64,000 bases of DNA from Fibrobacterota bacterium (GTDB taxonomy: Bacteria > Fibrobacterota > Fibrobacteria > UBA11236), in contig JAQBPN010000092.1 of assembly GCA_028287505.1 (NCBI GenBank), positions 27,219-91,218 of the forward strand. The letters are read 5' to 3'. The position numbers were made by a program, and so were the translations under genes. Below the pieces are notes generated by a model. It worked only from the letters and a program-made list of their open reading frames with translations, searched no databases and was not told the DNA's origin. The number at the start of each line of letters is the position of its first letter. The stretch's first letter is position 1. Shown piece by piece: positions 59,472 through 64,000 of the stretch.

Positions 59472-59934
59472 AAAGCTCAGAACATCCAATCCACGCACCG
59501 CCTTGACCGGGCGATACCTGATGTATCGCCTGATCTGGATCGAAGGCTTTTGCTTCGCCCTCCTCGTCGCCTTCATATCCCTGGACGACGAGTACCTGAT
59601 CCCGAAATTCGTGAAAAGCGATTTCCCCTTCTCGCAGCATGCGGTGGCGGGGATGCTGGACTCAGTGGGCGTTATCCTCCTGTTCCTGCTGGCCCTGTAT
59701 ATCCAGATCAAGGTCCTGAACAAAATCAGGCTTCTGGAGGGCATGCTCAGCGTCTGCGCCAATTGCAAGCGGATCCACGACGGCAAGAACCACTGGAGTC
59801 CGATTGAGGAATACATCCACGAAAGATCCCACGCGGATTTTTCCCATACCATTTGCCCGGATTGCGGCGTCAAACTCTACGGGGACCTGTACGTGAGAGC
59901 GAACAGGGCCCCCGGAGAGGACGAAAAAGACTGA
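59461..59934 (+). CDS. Membrane protein with C-terminal CxxC sensor-output ribbon
   Basis: The 157-residue product starts at ATG 59461, overlapping phhB. Two membrane helices lie at about 28-45 and 68-90. The C-terminus reads VCANCKRIHDGKNHWSPIEE, then YIHERSHADFSHTICPDCGV. This CANCKRI...W..IE.YI...S.A.FSH.ICPDC module is usually found at the end of PAS or response-regulator proteins. Here it is attached to a simple membrane anchor with no kinase or PAS domain. Its four Cys should bind zinc. The role is unknown. Confidence 0.75.
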   Translation: MAAKKLRTSNPRTALTGRYLMYRLIWIEGFCFALLVAFISLDDEYLIPKFVKSDFPFSQHAVAGMLDSVGVILLFLLALYIQIKVLNKIRLLEGMLSVCANCKRIHDGKNHWSPIEEYIHERSHADFSHTICPDCGVKLYGDLYVRANRAPGEDEKD

Positions 59935-60803
59935 ATCCATCGTACACCCTGCCCGACTACGCCCGCCCGGCTTGCCTGGCCGCCCTTCTGGCCCTATGCG
60001 GCTGTTCCCAGAAGTACAAGTTCGGAAACCTCGAAAGCGCGTTCCAGGAACCGGAATTGCCGGCCACTTTCGCTTCCGCGGGAAAAGGCTTCCACCTCAC
60101 GGGATACGCGGTGGCCAACAATCAGGAGACGATCCGCTATGGCGGCCAGTACCCTGCGAAAGTGAATGAACGGCAAATCGCGACCGCTGACGAAGGATAC
60201 GTGCCGTCCGGACGGGATACGGTGATCCAGGAGCGCTACCGGATCGCCAGGACGCCCCTGCTGGCCGGCGGCGCGATTACATTGCAGAGCAGAACATGGT
60301 TCTGCGGATGGGCGACGGGAGCGGGGCTTCCGGCCGTGGAGCAATTCAACCTCGGCACCTTCGGCGGCTATTCGAATACCATCGGGAAGCTGGTGCCGAC
60401 CGCATCCATCGGACTTTTCATGAATTCCATATCCAACCGGGGCGATTATTGGACCAACTATGAATCCTACGGCAGCGACGATCGGAGTTTCACGAAAATC
60501 TCCGGCTCCTACCAGGTCGTGGATTTCGAGGTGCCCGTGAAGATCGGAATCTTGTACCGGATGGCGCCTTTGGCCTATCCGTATGCGACCTATGCCGTCA
60601 ATACGATCGGTTTCTGGCCCCAGGACAATCCCAATGTTTCCGAGCGCCAGATTACCGATGTCACTTTCGCCGTGGGCCTGCGCTACCAGGGATTCGCCGG
60701 TATGGAAGTTTCCATCGAGGCGGAGTATTCGGAACTGGACATTCCCGACCGGTACGGGAGCTACCATTTCGATTCGAAAATGCTGCTCTCAACCAAGCTC
60801 TGA
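59931..60803 (+). CDS. Outer-membrane/surface lipoprotein with probable CTG start
   Basis: No ATG or GTG exists upstream of the signal sequence. The best start is CTG 59931, which overlaps the previous stop (CTGA) and follows GGAGAGGA at about 9 nt; TTG 59853 and 59862 are alternatives. The 290-residue product has a lipoprotein signal with LALCGC. The body shows beta-strand patterns (YRIARTPLLAGGAITLQSRT, LVPTASIGLFMNSISNRG, DVTFAVGLRYQGFAGMEVSI), suggesting an outer-membrane barrel or a lipoprotein attached to it. No family is recognised. Confidence 0.65.
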   Translation: MNPSYTLPDYARPACLAALLALCGCSQKYKFGNLESAFQEPELPATFASAGKGFHLTGYAVANNQETIRYGGQYPAKVNERQIATADEGYVPSGRDTVIQERYRIARTPLLAGGAITLQSRTWFCGWATGAGLPAVEQFNLGTFGGYSNTIGKLVPTASIGLFMNSISNRGDYWTNYESYGSDDRSFTKISGSYQVVDFEVPVKIGILYRMAPLAYPYATYAVNTIGFWPQDNPNVSERQITDVTFAVGLRYQGFAGMEVSIEAEYSELDIPDRYGSYHFDSKMLLSTKL

Positions 60804-60850
60804 GTCGAAACGGAGCCGGTACCGGCAAACGGGCCGCCGGCAACCCTGCC

Positions 60851-61999
60851 TCAGGGCATGTCCACCCAGACGGACCCCAGCGTTGAGCTCTCCACGGCCT
60901 TGACCACGAATTGCATGCCGCGCAGGCCGTCCCGAGCCGTGGGGTAGCCGCCCTGCCGCGACTGGCCGGACTTGACGCGGCGGACGTCCGCGATGATCAG
61001 CTTATACAGAGTCGCGAAGGCTTCCAGGTATCCTTCCGGATGTCCATGGGGCGTGCGCGTGATGGCTTTGGCCGGGTCGCCCATGTAGCCGCTGCCGCGT
61101 CCCCAGGTTTCCCAGGGCTTGCCGTGAGGCTTGATGGTCAGGTAGTTGGGATTCTGCTGATGCCATTCGATGGCGGACTTGGTGCCGTACACGCGGATGT
61201 TGAGATTGTTCTCCTCGCCGCAGGCGATCTGGGAACAGGTGAGATAACCCTTGGCGCCCTTCTGCAGGCGGAGAAGCATGCTGGCGTCGTCGTCGAGCTT
61301 GCGGCCGGGCTCGAAGGAAGTCAGATCCGCGCAGAGCGATTCGATCTTGAGGCCGGTGATGTGCTCCAACAGGTTTTCGCCATGGGTGCCGATGTCGCCG
61401 ACGCAGCAGGAAGCGCCCGCGCGGGCGGGATCGGTGCGCCATTCCGCCTGCTTCAGGCTGGTCTTGGCCACGGGCTCCAGGAGCCAGTCCTGGCTGTATT
61501 CCACCTGGACCTTGCGGATGTCGCCGAGCTCGCCGTTGGCGACCATGGTCTTGGCCTGTTGCACGGCGGGGTAGCCGTTATAGGGATGGGTGAGGGCGAA
61601 GATGAGTCCGCTCTTTTCCACGATCCGGACCAGTTCCAGCGCCTCTTCGACGTTGAAGGTCATAGGCTTGTCGCAGACCACGTGGATGCCGGCTTCCAGG
61701 AAAGCCTTCGCCACCGGGAAATGCAGGTTGTTGGGCGTCGCGATGATGACGAAGTCGATGCCTTGGGGATGCCCGGCCTCTTCCTCCGCCATCTTCTGGA
61801 AGGAATCGTAGGAGCGATCCAGGTACCAGGCATCGGCGGATTCGCGGGCCCGCTTGGCATCCGACGACATGGCCCCGGCCACCACCAAGGCCTGGCCATC
61901 GAGCTCGCAGGCGATCCGATGCACGGCGCCGATGAACGCGCCCGCGCCGCCGCCCACTATGCCCGCCCGCAATCTTCTCTTGTTCACCTCTTGCGACAT
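60851..61999 (-). CDS. Gfo/Idh/MocA oxidoreductase A
   Basis: The start is ATG 61999, after AAAGGG; the frame is open to 62053. The 382-residue enzyme has a Rossmann N-domain ([20 protein letters not shown]) and the family EKP-type motif as [15 protein letters not shown]. The C-domain has [40 protein letters not shown] and [16 protein letters not shown]. It oxidises or reduces a sugar or cyclitol with NAD(P). It is a clear paralogue of the partial gene at the window's end, with the same SCCxGDxGTH stretch. Substrate is unknown. Confidence 0.87.
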   Translation of the reverse strand: MSQEVNKRRLRAGIVGGGAGAFIGAVHRIACELDGQALVVAGAMSSDAKRARESADAWYLDRSYDSFQKMAEEEAGHPQGIDFVIIATPNNLHFPVAKAFLEAGIHVVCDKPMTFNVEEALELVRIVEKSGLIFALTHPYNGYPAVQQAKTMVANGELGDIRKVQVEYSQDWLLEPVAKTSLKQAEWRTDPARAGASCCVGDIGTHGENLLEHITGLKIESLCADLTSFEPGRKLDDDASMLLRLQKGAKGYLTCSQIACGEENNLNIRVYGTKSAIEWHQQNPNYLTIKPHGKPWETWGRGSGYMGDPAKAITRTPHGHPEGYLEAFATLYKLIIADVRRVKSGQSRQGGYPTARDGLRGMQFVVKAVESSTLGSVWVDMP

Positions 62000-62227
62000 T
62001 CCTGAATCCCTTTCCACCGTTTGATCACCGAAACGACGGCCGCCTCCGGCCATCCTGAATATCCATCCTGAATATAATAGTCAACAACCCCGCGGCCAGC
62101 GATTGCCGGCGCCGCTCTCGGGGCGGATTTTACGCGGGGTTTATCCGGAAGCTGTGCGAGTGCGCGATTTTGTCAGCCCGGGACCGGCCTGGGACGGCCT
62201 GCCCCGGGCGGGGTCGAAGCGGTTCGG

Positions 62228-62244
62228 ACCCGCGCGCCGCGGGT
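62228..62244. terminator. GC-rich hairpin between the two oxidoreductase genes
   Basis: ACCCGCG (62228-62234), loop CGC and CGCGGGT (62238-62244) form a perfect 7-bp stem, 28 bp after the stop of oxidoreductase B on the minus strand. No T-tract follows. The 272-bp gap holds no convincing gene. It may pause or terminate transcription between the two genes. Confidence 0.35.
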
Positions 62245-62271
62245 TCCCCGGGGCGGCGAAGCATCCGATAT

Positions 62272-63357
62272 CTAGACGATCTCCACCGGTTTTCCGGTCT
62301 TGGCCGAAGCGTAGATCCCGTCGATGATCTTCATCAGTTTCACGGCCTCGTCCGCCGTATTCAGCGGTTCTTCCTTGCCGTCGATCACCATCGCGAAATT
62401 CTTCGCGGAACGCGTCCGGCCCATGGCCTCGTCCGGCTCGAAAACGATATTGCGGTTGACCGGGAATCCGTTTTCCTGCGAGTACAGCTCGCAGGTGTCG
62501 ATGCTGGTGGAATCGATGCCGTCCACCCGGAACAGCCGTTGGATCTTGCCGCCGGCCTTCTGGCCCTGGAAAACCACCGAGACCACTTCGCGCTCGTTCA
62601 TCTCGGCCCACGAATTGCGGATGGTAAGCACTTGGCCGGATTTGAAAGTGATCAAGGCGTGGGCCGCAGCTTCCACGTCGGTCACGCCGTCCTTGACGTC
62701 GGGTATGCCCCACGGTCCCTTGAACTGCTTGTTGTCGATGAGATCGTTGAAGGTCTGTCCCAGCACGAACTTGGGTTCCGGATATCCCATGAAATGCAGG
62801 GCCAGATCCACCATGTGCAACAGGTCGATGAGCGGGCCGCCGCCGGAAAGCTTTTTGTTCGTGAACCAGCCGCCGAATCCGGGGATTCCGTTTCTGCGGA
62901 TCCAGCAGGCCTGGGCCGAGTTGATGCGGCCCGCGGCGCCGGAGCGGATGTATTCGCGCATGGCGTAAGATTCGGGCCGAGCACGGTTGTTGAAATTGAA
63001 CATGAGGGTCCGGCCGGCCTTTTGCGCCGCTGCCTCCATTTCCATCACGTCCGCCGCGTTCAGCGCCGGGGGCTTTTCGCAGAAGACATGCTTGCCATGG
63101 GCCAGCGCCTCCATTACGAGGGGATGATGGTAGGCGTTCGGGGTGATGATGGAAACGGCATCGAGATCTTTGATGCCTTCGTAGGCGTCCTTCGGTTTTC
63201 CGAACGTCTTGTCCACGCCGTATTTCACGGCGGCGGCCTTGGCGGCGGCCTCGTTCATGTCCACGATGGCGACGACTTCGGCGCCCGCGGCCCTGAAGCC
63301 GGCAACGTGATAAGCCGCCATCCAACCCGCGCCCACGATTCCAATCTTCTTAGCCAT
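62272..63357 (-). CDS. Gfo/Idh/MocA oxidoreductase B
   Basis: The start follows AGGAGAG. The 361-residue enzyme has MAKKIGIVGAGWMAAYHVAG as its Rossmann motif, VSIITPNAYHHPLVMEALAH, and HVFCEKPPALNAADV (Lys of EKP as catalytic residue). The C-domain has GGGPLIDLLHMVDLALHFMG, which carries the conserved Asp-xxx-His pair. It is less similar to the flanking pair than they are to each other. It starts 34 bp after the partial upstream gene on the minus strand, so the three are probably one operon. Confidence 0.87.
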   Translation of the reverse strand: MAKKIGIVGAGWMAAYHVAGFRAAGAEVVAIVDMNEAAAKAAAVKYGVDKTFGKPKDAYEGIKDLDAVSIITPNAYHHPLVMEALAHGKHVFCEKPPALNAADVMEMEAAAQKAGRTLMFNFNNRARPESYAMREYIRSGAAGRINSAQACWIRRNGIPGFGGWFTNKKLSGGGPLIDLLHMVDLALHFMGYPEPKFVLGQTFNDLIDNKQFKGPWGIPDVKDGVTDVEAAAHALITFKSGQVLTIRNSWAEMNEREVVSVVFQGQKAGGKIQRLFRVDGIDSTSIDTCELYSQENGFPVNRNIVFEPDEAMGRTRSAKNFAMVIDGKEEPLNTADEAVKLMKIIDGIYASAKTGKPVEIV

Positions 63358-63391
63358 CCCGCTCTCCTAGGTTATTCCCGGTCTCTCGTGT

Positions 63392-64000
63392 TCATACTTT
63401 CATCCGGGTCCACTTGCTCTTCGACTTGTTGCTGGCGAGCAACGCATCGATGAAAGCGACCCCAATCAAGCCGTCATCCGCCGTCGGATGATCGCAGACT
63501 GGAGGTTTTTTCCCGGCATTCACCGCCCGTATCCCCTTAAAAGCTTCCCGGTAGATATTGGCGAAGGCTTCAATATAGCCATCAGGGTGTCCCCAGATCA
63601 ACCTGGCGGCCGCCTGCGCCTCCTTGCAAAGGTTGTTGTTTCCCTTGGAATAGCGGGTTTGGGTGCCTTCCGGGTTCTTGACGATGAGGTAATTCGGGTC
63701 CTCTTGGCGCCATTCCAGCCCCATTTTCATGCCGTACACGCGGATGCTCAGGGGATTCTCCTCCCCCGCCGAAATCTGCGAAGCGTAGAGGATGCCGCGC
63801 GCGCCGCCCTTGTATCGGACCAGCACGTTGCCGTCATCCTCGAGCCGGTTGCCCTTGACGAAGGCGGTGAGTTCGGCGCAGACCTCGTCGATTTCCAGCC
63901 CCGTGATGTAGCGGGTCAGGTTCTCGCAATGCGTGCCCAGATCGCCCATGCAGCAGGAGCCGCCGGCGATGGCCGGATCCATGCGCCACATGCCGATGGA
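63392..64000 (-). CDS. Gfo/Idh/MocA oxidoreductase C (5' end outside window)
   Basis: The visible C-terminal 202 residues belong to an oxidoreductase whose start lies beyond the window. SCCMGDLGTHCENLTRYITG, EENPLSIRVYGMKMGLEWRQ, DPNYLIVKN and HPDGYIEAFANIYREAF match oxidoreductase A closely, so these two are paralogues on either side of oxidoreductase B. The frame continues through the edge with no start visible. Three such enzymes together point to stepwise oxidation and epimerisation of a sugar or inositol-like compound. Confidence 0.85.
   Translation of the reverse strand, partial: SIGMWRMDPAIAGGSCCMGDLGTHCENLTRYITGLEIDEVCAELTAFVKGNRLEDDGNVLVRYKGGARGILYASQISAGEENPLSIRVYGMKMGLEWRQEDPNYLIVKNPEGTQTRYSKGNNNLCKEAQAAARLIWGHPDGYIEAFANIYREAFKGIRAVNAGKKPPVCDHPTADDGLIGVAFIDALLASNKSKSKWTRMKV

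Overview
The window is about 64 kb of GC-rich chromosome (roughly 60-65% GC by eye). It most likely comes from a member of the Fibrobacterota or a close relative. The main pointers are a TIGR02147-type regulator (5031-5867), a family best known from Fibrobacter succinogenes; many secreted proteins built from DUF2341, LamG-like, cadherin-like and Ig/PKD modules; and several C-terminal tails resembling type IX secretion sorting domains. No rRNA, tRNA, CRISPR array, insertion sequence or prophage was seen. The only island with clearly different base composition is the AT-rich BrnT/BrnA toxin-antitoxin pair (1560-2056).

Layout. 1-21.7 kb: the tail of an unknown gene, a secreted tyrosine/histidine-rich protein, a small membrane protein, brnTA, and then a long run of exported proteins (beta-propeller, M6 protease, TIGR02147 regulator coupled to a DUF2341 lipoprotein, a 1441-residue Ig/PKD protein, a 1700-residue protein carrying both an M4 and an S8 protease domain, an esterase, a PLA2-like lipoprotein and another DUF2341 lipoprotein). 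21.8-27.6 kb: CPA2 antiporter, zinc-ribbon protein, SPFH-SHOCT protein, secreted propeller and NAD-dependent epimerase. 27.7-30.6 kb: an arsenic resistance cluster on the minus strand (arsR, an aquaporin-ArsC fusion, a second arsR, arsM). 30.7-31.9 kb: a secreted ThuA-like protein. 32.0-43.6 kb: a probable sigma-54 regulon. It has an NtrC/AlgB-type activator, a KinB-like histidine kinase, a KdpD(N)-Usp-EIIA(Ntr) fusion and a KimA-like potassium transporter, with a flotillin-like SPFH protein further down. 43.7-54.9 kb: tag glycosylase, an esterase, clusters of lipoproteins and surface proteins, and a SET-domain protein. 55.3-60.8 kb: CorA/ZntB transporter, norspermidine/spermidine synthesis genes, pterin dehydratase and small envelope proteins. 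60.85-64 kb: three Gfo/Idh/MocA oxidoreductases in a row.

The strongest unexpected signal is a matched pair of promoters in front of the histidine kinase (33.4-33.6 kb) and the flotillin-like gene (41.5-41.7 kb). Each has two TTGCA-N3-TGCAA palindromes (one arm is one base imperfect) whose centres lie 30-31 bp apart. The downstream centre is exactly 77 bp before the GG of a -24/-12 (sigma-54) element. Since an NtrC-family activator is encoded immediately upstream of the first promoter, the simplest reading is one regulator controlling two operons: potassium uptake/sensing and a membrane-scaffold protein. The KdpD-Usp-EIIA(Ntr) fusion inside that operon links potassium sensing to the nitrogen phosphotransferase system in one polypeptide.

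All functions are inferred from reading the translated sequence. No database search was run.
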